From the NCBI GenBank assembly GCA_009837885.1, contig VXSP01000011.1, positions 1 through 64,000 on the forward strand: a stretch of DNA of 64,000 nucleotides, given 5' to 3'. Below are positions 1-8,869 of the stretch, in pieces. The position numbers and the translations under genes were made by a program. Positions within the stretch are counted from its first letter, which is position 1, and each line of letters begins with the position of its first letter. The DNA is from Holophagales bacterium. Its GTDB lineage: Bacteria; Acidobacteriota; Thermoanaerobaculia; Multivoradales; Multivoraceae. The notes under the pieces are model-generated. The model was not told where the DNA came from. It saw only the letters and a program-made list of their open reading frames with translations, and made no database searches.

Positions 1-1
1 G

Positions 2-676
2 CCACCGCCAGGTGGTGGAGGAGGTGGACCGCCGCCACCGGTGCCGCCGGAGGCCGCCTTTACGGTGGACCCCGACTGTTCTGAAGATCCATGCCGCGTC
101 CGCACCGGTGAAGAACTCGTGTTCACCGACACGAGTTCCGGCACCGTCACCCGGCGTCTCTGGGAGTTCGGAGACGATCGACAATCAAGGCCAAGGACCG
201 CACGCCACTCCTGGTCCTCGCCCGGCTTCTACACCGTCACCCTGACCGTGACGGGCGCCGGCACCGAATCAAGAACGACCCGCGTCTTTCTGGTTCAGGC
301 AAGCGAACCGGCCGGCACCTGCGAGGCGAGCACCGAAACGCTATGCCTGCGCGATTCGCGTTTCACCATCACGGTCGACTGGTGGCGAGCCGACGGAACC
401 GGCGGCGCCGGTGGTGTCGTCCACGAAGGGACGAACGACTCGGGGCTGTTCCGGTTCTTCGAGGACGACAACTGGGAGGTTCTGATCAAGGTGCTCGACG
501 GCTGTCCGGCCAACGGCCACGTCTGGGTCTACGGCGCATCGTCGACGAACCTCGGATACAAGATCCAAGTGACGGACACGGTCTCCGACACGGTCCGGGA
601 GTACCGCAACGAGGCAGGAGTGGCAGCTACGGCGATCGCGGACGCGACGGCGTTCCCGGATGGCTGCGATCCCTGA
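2..676 (+). CDS. C-terminal part of a PKD-domain secreted protein (5' end outside window)
   Basis: The frame is open from the left edge, so the start is missing. It begins with a Pro/Gly linker (runs of P and G over about 17 residues), followed by a PKD domain with the typical WEFGDD motif and a PGFYTVTLTVT strand near its end. The last ~110 residues form a module with WEVLIKVLDGC, HVWVYGA and a YRNEAG tail. From memory, similar modules sit at the C-terminus of many extracellular proteins in Acidobacteriota-like genomes; I cannot name a family with certainty. PKD domains act in extracellular or surface proteins, usually as spacers or binding domains, so this is probably an exported multidomain protein. 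lpdA starts 6 nt after its stop, but a functional link is doubtful. Confidence 0.75.
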   Translation, partial: PPPGGGGGGPPPPVPPEAAFTVDPDCSEDPCRVRTGEELVFTDTSSGTVTRRLWEFGDDRQSRPRTARHSWSSPGFYTVTLTVTGAGTESRTTRVFLVQASEPAGTCEASTETLCLRDSRFTITVDWWRADGTGGAGGVVHEGTNDSGLFRFFEDDNWEVLIKVLDGCPANGHVWVYGASSTNLGYKIQVTDTVSDTVREYRNEAGVAATAIADATAFPDGCDP

Positions 677-682
677 CACCAA

Positions 683-2098
683 ATGACCGGGACTTCCTTC
701 GACCTCCTCGTCATCGGCGCCGGTCCCGGCGGCTACGTCGCCGCCATCCGGGCGGCGCAGCTCGGTCTCGGCACCGCGGTGGTCGACGAGCATCCGGCGG
801 CCGGCGGCGTCTGCCTGCGGGTGGGCTGCATCCCGAGCAAGGCGCTGCTCGAATCGAGCCAGCGCCTGGTCGCGGCCCGCAGCGAACTCGCGGCTCACGG
901 CGGTGTCGCCGGCGAGATCGGCCTCGACCTGGCGGCGATGATGAAACGCAAGGACCGGGTCGTGACGACCCTCACCCGCGGCGTCTCTTCGCTGCTCAAG
1001 AAGAACAGCATCCCCCACATCCAGGGCCGGGCCCGCCTCGGGGGAGTCGACGGCGAACTGCGCGAGATCGTCGTGACGGCCGGCGACGGTGAGCAGACGC
1101 TTCAGGCCCGCAACGTGATCGTCGCCACGGGTTCCCGGCCCGCCAGCCTGCCCGGCATCGAACTGGACGGCGACCGCATCGGCACCAGCACGGAAGCGCT
1201 GGCCTACGGCGAAGTGCCGGAGCGCCTGGTCGTGATCGGCGCCGGCTACATCGGGCTCGAACTGGGCGCGGTCTGGAATCGGTTGGGCTCCAAAGTCACG
1301 GTCCTCGAATACCTGGATCGCATCCTTCCCGGCGCCGACGCCGAGATCGCGACCGCCGCCGCGAAGATCTTCGCCCGCCAAGGCCTGGACATACGGCTCG
1401 GCTGCCGGGTTCTCGGTGCGGCGATCAAGGACGGCAAGAAAGCCGCCGGCTGCGTCGTCGAGGTCGAAGGCCAGGACCCGATCGAGTGCGACCGGGTTCT
1501 CGTCGCCGTCGGGCGAACGCCGATCAGCGACGGCCTGGGACTGGAAGAGGCGGGCGTCGCTGTGGACGAGCACGGCTTCATCCAGGTCGACGAGCGCTTC
1601 GCGACGTCCGCGCCCGGCGTCTTCGCCATCGGCGACGTGATCGGCGGGCCGCAACTCGCCCACAAGGCCGAAGAGGAAGGCATGGCCTGCGTCGACGGCA
1701 TCGCCGGCGGCTATGTCCACATCGACTACGACGCGATCCCCGGCATCGTCTACACCGAGCCCGAAGTAGCCTCCGTCGGCCGGACGGAAGAGCAACTGCG
1801 GGGAGCCGGCACCCCCTACCGGAAGGGCTCGTTTCCCTTCCGGGCAATCGGCCGCGCGCGCGCCACCGGCAGCCTCGAGGGGTTCGTCAAGATCCTTGCC
1901 CACGCCGAGACGGACGCGATCCTCGGCGTTCACATCCTGGGCAGCCACGCCGGCGACCTGATCGCCGAGGCGGTGGCGGCGATCAGTTTCGGCGCCTCGG
2001 CGGAGGACCTCTTCCGCACCAGTCACGCCCATCCGACCCTCGCCGAAGCGATCAAGGAAGCCGCGCTGGCCGTCCACGACCGAGCCATCCACATGTAG
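683..2098 (+). CDS. lpdA: Dihydrolipoyl dehydrogenase (E3)
   Basis: A 471-residue flavoprotein disulfide reductase, the usual family length. The FAD-binding GAGPGG motif is at residues 12-17 and the redox-active disulfide is C44/C49 in CLRVGC followed by IPSKALL. The NAD-binding VVIGAGYIGLELG is near residue 180, and the C-terminal catalytic H450-E455 pair (HPTLAE) marks the dimerisation domain. The enzyme reoxidises dihydrolipoamide of 2-oxoacid dehydrogenase complexes or the glycine cleavage system with NAD+. No E1 or E2 gene is adjacent, so it may serve several complexes from elsewhere. The ATG start agrees with the family N-terminus (FDLLVIGAG). The next gene begins 12 nt downstream. Confidence 0.95.
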   Translation: MTGTSFDLLVIGAGPGGYVAAIRAAQLGLGTAVVDEHPAAGGVCLRVGCIPSKALLESSQRLVAARSELAAHGGVAGEIGLDLAAMMKRKDRVVTTLTRGVSSLLKKNSIPHIQGRARLGGVDGELREIVVTAGDGEQTLQARNVIVATGSRPASLPGIELDGDRIGTSTEALAYGEVPERLVVIGAGYIGLELGAVWNRLGSKVTVLEYLDRILPGADAEIATAAAKIFARQGLDIRLGCRVLGAAIKDGKKAAGCVVEVEGQDPIECDRVLVAVGRTPISDGLGLEEAGVAVDEHGFIQVDERFATSAPGVFAIGDVIGGPQLAHKAEEEGMACVDGIAGGYVHIDYDAIPGIVYTEPEVASVGRTEEQLRGAGTPYRKGSFPFRAIGRARATGSLEGFVKILAHAETDAILGVHILGSHAGDLIAEAVAAISFGASAEDLFRTSHAHPTLAEAIKEAALAVHDRAIHM

Positions 2099-2110
2099 AC
2101 TCCAGCGACC

Positions 2111-4246
2111 ATGAAAAGCACTTGTACACCTCTCAGCCTGGCGCTGCCCGCCGCCGTCTTCCTCCTGATCGCTTGGCCGCTTGCCGCTCAGGAACCCGCC
2201 GAGTCCGCCGCCAAGGAAGACCAGGCCGGCGAAGAAGCCACCAGCGAAGAAGCCACCGGCGAAGAAGAGCAGCCCCCGATCCCGCCCGGCGCCGAGCTCA
2301 AGGTCTCCCCCGCCGAGCTGACCCTCGAGGTCGGCGACAAGGCGAACCTGACCGCCACTGTCGTCAGCGCGGACGGCGAGACGATCGAGGGAGTCGATGT
2401 CGTCTTCTTCTCCCGCAACCGCCGCCGACTGGGAGTCAACCCGGCGGGCGAGGTCGAAGCCCACGGCCCCGGCAACGTCACGGTCATCGCCCTCGTGCCG
2501 AAGGAGGCGGAAGACGAACCGCGGCGGGCGGAGGCCCTGTTACGGGTCGAGGTCGACGTCACGATCCCGAATCCCCCGGTCGAGAGCGTCGAGATCGTCG
2601 GGCTTCCCGGGGCCTTCTACAGCGGCACGCACCTGACGTTGCAGGCCCGCGTCGTGGACATCACGGATGTCGTGCGCGACAACGTCGATGTCGTCTACTC
2701 GAGTTCGAACACCGGCGTCGCGGCGCCGGACGGATTCGGAGGTCTGGACCTCGTGGCTCCCGGCACGGCGACCCTCACGGCGACCGCCGAAGACGCGACT
2801 TCCCAGGTCGACATTCGGGTCGCGCGGAACCCGACGCAGCGCATCGAGCTGACCGCCACCGCGGAGGAAGCGCGCACCGGCGACGTCGTCTGGTTCGAGG
2901 CCGTCGGCCGCGACGCCTCGGGCGACGAGGTCGAGGACCTGCCCATCCGCTTCCTGGCGGCCGGCCGGGCCGCGAACCGCATCCTGGCCCCCGGCGCCAC
3001 CGCCCAGATCGAACAGGACGGCGCCTTCGTCGCCGAGCGCTCGGGCATCTACACCGTTACCGCGCTGGCCGGCAGCCATTCCGACAGCGTGCCGGTGCGG
3101 GTGACGCCGCGGCGGGTGAACAAGGAGATCGAGTTCGTCGGCCAGGGCAAGGTCCACGACCGGCGCACTTCGGACCTCTGGGTCTGGGAGGGCACGGACG
3201 GCCGGGACTACGCGATCACCGGCACCTGGGGCGCCGAGGGTCACGCCTACATCTGGGACGTGACGAACCCGGAGAGCATCGTGCTCATCGACGCGGTGCG
3301 CGTGGACGCCCGAACGGTCAACGACGTCAAGGTCTCCGAAGACGGCCGGATCGCGGTGATCAGCCGCGAGGGCGCCTCCGACCGAAAGAACGGACTCGTC
3401 GTTCTCGACGTTTCCGAGCCGCAGGTCGGCGTGCGCATCCTGTCCCGGTTCGACGACCAGTTGCGCGGCGGGGTCCACAACGTGTTCATCCACGAAGAGC
3501 ATGTCTACGCCCTGTCGAACGGCCGCCGCTTCGACGTGATCAGCGTCGAGGATCCGACCCAGCCTCACCGCGTCGGCCGCTTCGAGCTCGACACGCCGGG
3601 ACACTCGATCCATGATGTCTGGATCGTTGACGGCGTCGCTTTCAGCTCCAACTGGGAGGACGGCGTCGTCGCGATCGACGTCGGCGGCGCCGGCATGGGA
3701 GGCGCGCCGAACAACCCGGTCAAGCTCGGCAGCTACGCCTACCCGAGCGGCTGGAACCACGCCGCCTACCCCTACCGCAGCGAGTCGACCGGCAAGTTCT
3801 ACGTCTTCGCCGGCGACGAGGCCTTCCCCTACGGCGAGCTGGGGCGGGACCCGAGGGCGGCGCCGCCACGGGCCGCCGGCTGGATCCACGTGATCTCCTG
3901 GGACGACTGGGAGAACCCCCGCGAGGTCGCCCGCTACCAGGTGCCCGAAGCCGGCACCCACAACCTCTGGATCGAAGACGACATCATGTACGTCGCCTAC
4001 TACAACGGCGGCCTTCGGGTCGTCGACGTCTCCGGCGACCTGCGCGGAGATCTCTACCGGCAGGGCCGCGAGATCGGCATGTTCCTGCCCTACGACAGCC
4101 AGGCGCTCGTGCCGAACTCTCCCTTCGTCTGGGGCCCGCAGCCGTACAAGGGCCACATCTTCTTCTCCGACTGGCACTCCGGATTGTGGGCGGTCAAGCT
4201 GAAGGACCCCGAAGACCCGAACCGGATCATTGGAGAACCGCATTAG
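2111..4246 (+). CDS. Secreted protein with Ig-like domains and LVIVD repeats
   Basis: 711 residues. A signal peptide (about residues 1-27, ending LAAQ) is followed by a Glu/Ala-rich linker made of repeated EEAT/EEE units. Bacterial Ig-like (Big-type) segments follow at roughly 60-330, for example ELTLEVGDKANLTATVV. The C-terminal half is a beta-propeller of LVIVD-type repeats: LVVLDVSEPQ, FDVISVEDPTQP, VVAIDVG and LRVVDVSGD. LVIVD proteins are exported or surface proteins of poorly known function, probably binding platforms. A second propeller protein follows directly, which suggests that both act outside the cytoplasm in the same process. No catalytic residues could be recognised. Confidence 0.8.
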   Translation: MKSTCTPLSLALPAAVFLLIAWPLAAQEPAESAAKEDQAGEEATSEEATGEEEQPPIPPGAELKVSPAELTLEVGDKANLTATVVSADGETIEGVDVVFFSRNRRRLGVNPAGEVEAHGPGNVTVIALVPKEAEDEPRRAEALLRVEVDVTIPNPPVESVEIVGLPGAFYSGTHLTLQARVVDITDVVRDNVDVVYSSSNTGVAAPDGFGGLDLVAPGTATLTATAEDATSQVDIRVARNPTQRIELTATAEEARTGDVVWFEAVGRDASGDEVEDLPIRFLAAGRAANRILAPGATAQIEQDGAFVAERSGIYTVTALAGSHSDSVPVRVTPRRVNKEIEFVGQGKVHDRRTSDLWVWEGTDGRDYAITGTWGAEGHAYIWDVTNPESIVLIDAVRVDARTVNDVKVSEDGRIAVISREGASDRKNGLVVLDVSEPQVGVRILSRFDDQLRGGVHNVFIHEEHVYALSNGRRFDVISVEDPTQPHRVGRFELDTPGHSIHDVWIVDGVAFSSNWEDGVVAIDVGGAGMGGAPNNPVKLGSYAYPSGWNHAAYPYRSESTGKFYVFAGDEAFPYGELGRDPRAAPPRAAGWIHVISWDDWENPREVARYQVPEAGTHNLWIEDDIMYVAYYNGGLRVVDVSGDLRGDLYRQGREIGMFLPYDSQALVPNSPFVWGPQPYKGHIFFSDWHSGLWAVKLKDPEDPNRIIGEPH

Positions 4247-4277
4247 GCCCCTGCTGGGGCATACCCGGAGGTCTGGG

Positions 4278-5441
4278 ATGCACAAGTCGACTTGCCGGCA
4301 GCCGTGGACGGCTGTGCCCTCAACGCTGCTTCTCGCCTTCGCGGTCTTGACGGGTTCCGCCCTCCACGCGGAGTCGGATCTCACGCCGCCGTCCCGGGAG
4401 TACTACGCCTACGTCTGCGCCGAGTCGGAGGACGAGGTGGCTCTCGTCCGCTTCGGACCCTCCGGGATCGAGGTGACGAAGACGATCACCGTCGGCAGCT
4501 TCCCGGCCGAAACGGAAGGTCCGCACGGCATCAACATCTCGCCGGGCGGCCGCTACTGGTACGTGTCGATCGCCCACGGCAACCCGTTCGGCTCGATCCA
4601 CAAGTACGAAACCGGGACCGACGAGTGGCTGGGCGACGTTCGGGTCGGCATGTTTCCCGCCACACTCGACGTGGCCGCCACCACCGGGCTGCTCTTCGTC
4701 GTCAACTCGGACTTCTACGGCGACCACGTACCGAGCACGATCTCCGTCGTCGAAACGTCAACGATGACCGAGATCGCTCAGTTCGAGAGCGGGACCATGC
4801 CGCACGGCGCCCGGTTCAGCCGGGACGGCCGGAAGCTCTACAGCGCGAACATGATGGACGACGAACTCGTCGAGATCGACGCGCTGCGCTTCGAGGTTGG
4901 CCGCCGCCTGAAGCTGGGCCGGACCGCGCACTCGGCGAGCGGGCACGCGGGACACGGCGATCACACGGGCGCTTCGGCAGGGCACGGCGCCCACGGCCAG
5001 CCGAGCGTCGAGCCGTCGTGGGTCACCCCGCCCACCACCGGCGGCCTCGTCTACATCACGGCCCTCTCGGGGAACGCGATCTACGAGGTCGACACGAGCG
5101 CCTGGAAGGTCTCCCGGCGACTGGAGACGCCCGCACCCGGGCCCTACAACGCCGCCGTGGCGCCCGACGAGCGGCTGCTGGTCGTCACGTACAAGAAGGG
5201 CGACTCGGTCGGCTTCTGGGACCTGGAAGAGGGCCGGGAAGTCGCCCGGGTGTCCACGACGCGTCGCATCCCTCATGGCGTCGCCATCACGTCGGACGGG
5301 CGCTTCAGCCTGGTCACCGTCGAGGGTGTCGGCGGCGAGCCGGGCGTCGTCGAGGTCTACGACAACGGCGCGTTCCGGCGCGTAGCCCAGATCGACATCG
5401 GCAAGCAGGCCGGGGGTATCGCGCTCTGGGAACCGAATTGA
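4278..5441 (+). CDS. Secreted YVTN-family beta-propeller protein with His-rich loop
   Basis: 387 residues from the ATG at 4278, chosen because it follows GGAGGT at 4267-4272 and gives a proper signal peptide (TLLLAFAVLTGSALHA). An earlier ATG at 4230 would overlap the previous gene and bury the signal. Repeats such as GINISPGGRYWYVS, GARFSRDGRKLYS and AAVAPDERLLVVTYK are YVTN/cytochrome-D1-like blades. A loop at nt 4926-4999 carries six His within 23 residues mixed with Gly, Ala and Asp, a likely metal-binding insertion. The protein probably works in the periplasm or outside the cell. It pairs with the LVIVD propeller upstream and is translationally coupled to the membrane protein downstream through a TTGA overlap. 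Confidence 0.78.
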   Translation: MHKSTCRQPWTAVPSTLLLAFAVLTGSALHAESDLTPPSREYYAYVCAESEDEVALVRFGPSGIEVTKTITVGSFPAETEGPHGINISPGGRYWYVSIAHGNPFGSIHKYETGTDEWLGDVRVGMFPATLDVAATTGLLFVVNSDFYGDHVPSTISVVETSTMTEIAQFESGTMPHGARFSRDGRKLYSANMMDDELVEIDALRFEVGRRLKLGRTAHSASGHAGHGDHTGASAGHGAHGQPSVEPSWVTPPTTGGLVYITALSGNAIYEVDTSAWKVSRRLETPAPGPYNAAVAPDERLLVVTYKKGDSVGFWDLEEGREVARVSTTRRIPHGVAITSDGRFSLVTVEGVGGEPGVVEVYDNGAFRRVAQIDIGKQAGGIALWEPN

Positions 5442-6928
5442 CACCGTCCGGCCCGGATCGGACGGCGACTTCGGAGGCAGACGCCGCCGAATTGCAAGGC
5501 CGGTTGCTGCGCGGTCTCGCCGCCACCGACCGCCGGCTACGCCTCCGGCGCGCGCTGAAGGCCCTCACCTGGTTCGGGCCCGCCGCCTGCCTGTGGCTGC
5601 TCGCCAGTTGGCTGCTGGCGTTGGGCGCGACGGGCGGGGGCGGCCTCGCCGCACTCTGGCCCTGTTGGGCCGGCGGCGCCGTCCTCCTGCTGCTCGCCCT
5701 GCGAGAGACGGCGGCACTGGGCCGCGACCTTCCCGCGGCCGCCCGCGCCGTCGACCGGACGGGCGACCTGCATGACGCGGTCGCCACCGCGCTGGAGATG
5801 CAGCGCCGGCTGGACGACTCGGGCGCCGACCGGCGGCGCGAGGGCGACGGCACAGTCTGGCCCCTGCCCTGGATCGCCCTGGTCCTCGAGCGCGCGGTAG
5901 CCGGACTCGAGCGAATCGGCCCCAAACAGACCGTGCCGCGGCTGGTTCCGCGAGGCACCCTGCCATCCGCCGGAGTCAGTCTGCTACTGCTGCTGCCGGT
6001 AGCGCTGCCCCGTTCCTTCGTCGGCGAAGCGCTGGCCGCGGCGATGAGCGGCGACGCGGCCGGCGACCTCCCGCCCGGTTTCGAAGCCGCCGCCCTGCTT
6101 GAAGACGATCCCAACCGGATACCCGGCATACCGGAACTCGACGTGAGACTCAGCGACCTGCCCTTGGTGACGCTGCGCGTCCGCGAACCCAACGCCGGAG
6201 ACGACTCCCGTAGCGGTGACTCGACAGACGCGGCCGAAGGCAGCCTCGGCGACGGGGCGGAGGCCGAAGCGCTCGACGCGACGGCGGAGGGCGGCGAAGC
6301 CGCGGCCAACGCTCTGACGGACGAGACGAACCCGGAAACGGGCGCCGACCTGATGCGTGAACTCGACAACCGCGAGGGAACCGGCGAGGAGGAAAAGGGG
6401 ACCGCGCCCGGCACGGAGGGCAGCGGCGAGGGGACGGAGCCCGGCGCCGAAGCCGGCGAAGGCGACGGTTCGGGCGGCCAGCCCGTCGAAGACGGCGAGG
6501 GTTCCGGCGACGAGAGCGGCACGGCGGCCGCGGTCAGCGACGAACCGGGCTCGAGCGACGGCGAAGCGGACGGCGCCGCGGCCGGAGTCGGCACCGGACC
6601 GCAGGAGGAGATGGTCGATCCCTTCGGCGACCTCCTCGTCCCCGCTCTCAGCCTGGAACAGGCCCTCGAAACCGCCCTGCTCGAATCGATCGAGGAAATC
6701 GAACGCCGCCCCCTGACCACGACCAGCGCCACCCAGTTCCGAGCCGCGGAAGTGGCCATGCGCGGGGTCGCGCCCGGCGTCGCCGCCGAAGCCGCGGCCT
6801 CGAACGGAGACTTGCCGGCCGCCCGCCACCCGATCGCCTGGCGCCACCGGGAATCCGTGCGCCGCTACCTGGAAGCGCTGGAGGCCGAAGCCGAGGAGGG
6901 CAGTGACGCCGAGGAGGATCGGGAGTGA
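5438..6928 (+). CDS. Membrane protein with acidic low-complexity region, head of the MoxR operon
   Basis: I choose the TTG at 5438, inside the TTGA that ends the previous gene, because the reading frame first looks like protein there. This gives 496 residues. N-terminal hydrophobic segments lie at about 45-63 and 69-88, with a third around 179-190. Residues ~225-400 are a Glu/Asp/Gly/Ser/Ala-rich stretch without predicted structure. A short ordered C-terminus follows (LEQALETALLESIEEIE). I do not recognise a named family. Placement directly before moxR, with a GTGA overlap, argues that it belongs to the MoxR/VWA machinery, perhaps as the membrane-anchored client or adaptor. The acidic tract could bind divalent cations, which VWA domains also need; this is speculative. 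Confidence 0.65.
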   Translation: MTPSGPDRTATSEADAAELQGRLLRGLAATDRRLRLRRALKALTWFGPAACLWLLASWLLALGATGGGGLAALWPCWAGGAVLLLLALRETAALGRDLPAAARAVDRTGDLHDAVATALEMQRRLDDSGADRRREGDGTVWPLPWIALVLERAVAGLERIGPKQTVPRLVPRGTLPSAGVSLLLLLPVALPRSFVGEALAAAMSGDAAGDLPPGFEAAALLEDDPNRIPGIPELDVRLSDLPLVTLRVREPNAGDDSRSGDSTDAAEGSLGDGAEAEALDATAEGGEAAANALTDETNPETGADLMRELDNREGTGEEEKGTAPGTEGSGEGTEPGAEAGEGDGSGGQPVEDGEGSGDESGTAAAVSDEPGSSDGEADGAAAGVGTGPQEEMVDPFGDLLVPALSLEQALETALLESIEEIERRPLTTTSATQFRAAEVAMRGVAPGVAAEAAASNGDLPAARHPIAWRHRESVRRYLEALEAEAEEGSDAEEDRE

Positions 6929-7938
6929 ACGACACCGCCCAGCCGCGGACCGCGGCCGATCTCGCGCTGCAACTGACTGAGTTCGCGGACCGTTGCAGCC
7001 AACTGCGCACCGAGATCGGCAAGGTCATCGTGGGCCAGGAGAAGGTCGTGGACGGCGTGATCATCGGCCTGCTGGCGGATGGTCATGTCCTGCTCGAAGG
7101 CATCCCCGGACTCGGCAAGACGCGTCTCGTTCGCACCCTGGCCCAGGCGCTGCACCTCAGGTTCAACCGGATCCAGTTCACGCCCGACCTGATGCCGGCG
7201 GACATCGTCGGCACCCACGTCCTCCGCGAAGACGAGACCGGAGGGCGCCGGCTCGTCTTCGAGCGCGGTCCGATCTTCGCGAACCTGCTGCTCGCCGATG
7301 AGATCAACCGCGCCACGCCGAAGACCCAGTCCGCACTGCTCGAGGCGATGCAGGAGACGACGGTCACGGTCGGCGGCGAGACGAGCCCCCTCGATCCGCC
7401 GTTCTTCGTGCTCGCCACGCAGAACCCCCTGGAGATGGAGGGCACCTATCCGCTGCCCGAAGCGCAGCTCGACCGCTTCCTGTTCAAACTGCGGATGATC
7501 TACCCGGCGACCGAGGAATTGCACACGATCCTCGACCGCACGACCTCCGGTCACGACCCTGAGGCCGATGCGCTCTGGACCGCCGAGCAGGTGGTCGCCA
7601 TGCGGCGCGCGGCCCGCCTGGCGCCGGTGGCGCGCCCGGTCCAGGACTACGCGATCCGGCTCGGGCTGGCGACCCGGCCGGAGGGGGAGCATCCCGCGGA
7701 GGCGGTGCGCCGCTACATCCGCATCGGCGCCAGCCCGCGCGGCATCCAGGCGATGGTGCTCGGCGCCAAAGTCCACGCGCTGATCCGGGGCCGGCCGAAC
7801 GTGTCCCGCGAGGACATCCGCGCCGTGGCGCTCCCCGCCCTGCGACACCGTGTCCTGTTGAACTTCGAGGGCGAAGCCGCGCGGGTCGACCTCGACGAGT
7901 TGCTCCAGGACCTGGTCGACAGCGTGCCCGAGGGCTGA
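6925..7938 (+). CDS. moxR: MoxR-family AAA+ ATPase
   Basis: 337 residues; GTG start in a GTGA overlap with the gene before, preceded by GAGGAGG. Walker A GIPGLGKT is at residues 59-66 and Walker B LLLADEINRA at about 121-130. The MoxR signature TQNPLEMEGTYPLPEAQLDR follows, with a lid domain to the end. MoxR ATPases act as chaperones that work with VWA-domain proteins to assemble or activate metal enzymes and envelope complexes. Here the ATPase is followed by a DUF58 protein, a BatA-like membrane protein and a large VWA protein, the classic order for this system. The cellular substrate cannot be read from the sequence. Confidence 0.93.
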   Translation: MNDTAQPRTAADLALQLTEFADRCSQLRTEIGKVIVGQEKVVDGVIIGLLADGHVLLEGIPGLGKTRLVRTLAQALHLRFNRIQFTPDLMPADIVGTHVLREDETGGRRLVFERGPIFANLLLADEINRATPKTQSALLEAMQETTVTVGGETSPLDPPFFVLATQNPLEMEGTYPLPEAQLDRFLFKLRMIYPATEELHTILDRTTSGHDPEADALWTAEQVVAMRRAARLAPVARPVQDYAIRLGLATRPEGEHPAEAVRRYIRIGASPRGIQAMVLGAKVHALIRGRPNVSREDIRAVALPALRHRVLLNFEGEAARVDLDELLQDLVDSVPEG

Positions 7939-7963
7939 GCGGGCGGGCTCCAAGCTCCGAGCC

Positions 7964-8869
7964 GTGGCCGACCACTCCGTCTTCACCTTCGAACCGGCCT
8001 TTCTCGCCCGGCTGGAGCGCCTGCGCCTGCTCACCCGGCGCGTGCCCGCCGGCGGCTTCAAGGGGGAGCACCGCGCCAGCCACCTCGGCTCCGGGCTCGA
8101 GTTCGCGGACTACCGCCCCTACGTCGAAGGCGACGACGTGCGCCACCTCGACTGGCGCGCATACCTGCGGTTTGACCGTCTGCTGCTCCGGATGTTCGAG
8201 GAGCACGGCGACCTCGCGGTCTACATCCTGCTGGACTGCAGCCACTCCATGGCGCCGACGCCCGGACCAGGCGGCCGCCGCAAGTTCGACGCGGCGCGCC
8301 GAATAGCGGCCGCCCTGACCTACATCGCGCTGGCCACCCTCGACCGGGTCACTCTGGCGCCGTACTCCGGCCACGTGCATCAGATCCTCGGCCCGCTCCA
8401 CGGCTCCCGCCAGGTCTGGCGCGCCCTCGACTACCTCGCCAATCTCGACACCGGCGGCGAGACCCACCTCGACCGGACCGTCCGGGAAGTGTTCGCCGCC
8501 CGCCGGCGCCGCGGCCTCGTCATCGTGATCTCGGACCTCCTCTCCGACACGACGGAGGGCGGCCTCGACCTCCTGCTGCCGCTCCGGCACGACGTGGCGG
8601 TCGTCCAGGTGACCGATCACCGCGATCTCGAGGCGCCGCTCGACCGCGACACGACCCTTGTGGACAGTGAGACGGGCGATTCACTCCGGATCCACGGCGC
8701 TCCCAACCTGCTCCACCGCCTGGAGCGAGAGGCGGAGGCCCACCGGGAGGAGATCCGCGCCCGCTGCACCGCCCGCGGCTGGTCCTTCATCCACGCCCCG
8801 GTCGAAGCGTCCTTCGAAGAACTGGCGCTCGGCGCCCTGCGCCGCGGTCTGCTCAGCCGGGGTCGATGA
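7964..8869 (+). CDS. DUF58-family VWA-like protein
   Basis: 301 residues from a GTG. The DUF58 core is clear: GSGLEFADYRPYVEGDDVR at ~42-60 followed by HLDWRAYLR. A MIDAS-like D91-C-S-H-S95 motif opens the VWA-type fold (VYILLDCSHSM), and a VIVISDLLSD strand lies further on. DUF58 proteins are regular partners of MoxR ATPases in aerotolerance-type (Bat) operons. The protein has no membrane segment and is probably cytosolic, linking the ATPase to the membrane VWA proteins encoded next. Its stop overlaps the next start (ATGATG at 8866). Confidence 0.9.
   Translation: MADHSVFTFEPAFLARLERLRLLTRRVPAGGFKGEHRASHLGSGLEFADYRPYVEGDDVRHLDWRAYLRFDRLLLRMFEEHGDLAVYILLDCSHSMAPTPGPGGRRKFDAARRIAAALTYIALATLDRVTLAPYSGHVHQILGPLHGSRQVWRALDYLANLDTGGETHLDRTVREVFAARRRRGLVIVISDLLSDTTEGGLDLLLPLRHDVAVVQVTDHRDLEAPLDRDTTLVDSETGDSLRIHGAPNLLHRLEREAEAHREEIRARCTARGWSFIHAPVEASFEELALGALRRGLLSRGR

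Noticed and set aside
341-2464. A 707-codon antisense frame over lpdA and the LVIVD gene
   Set aside because: Same artefact: no domain motif, biased composition, and the opposite strand encodes a complete dihydrolipoyl dehydrogenase.
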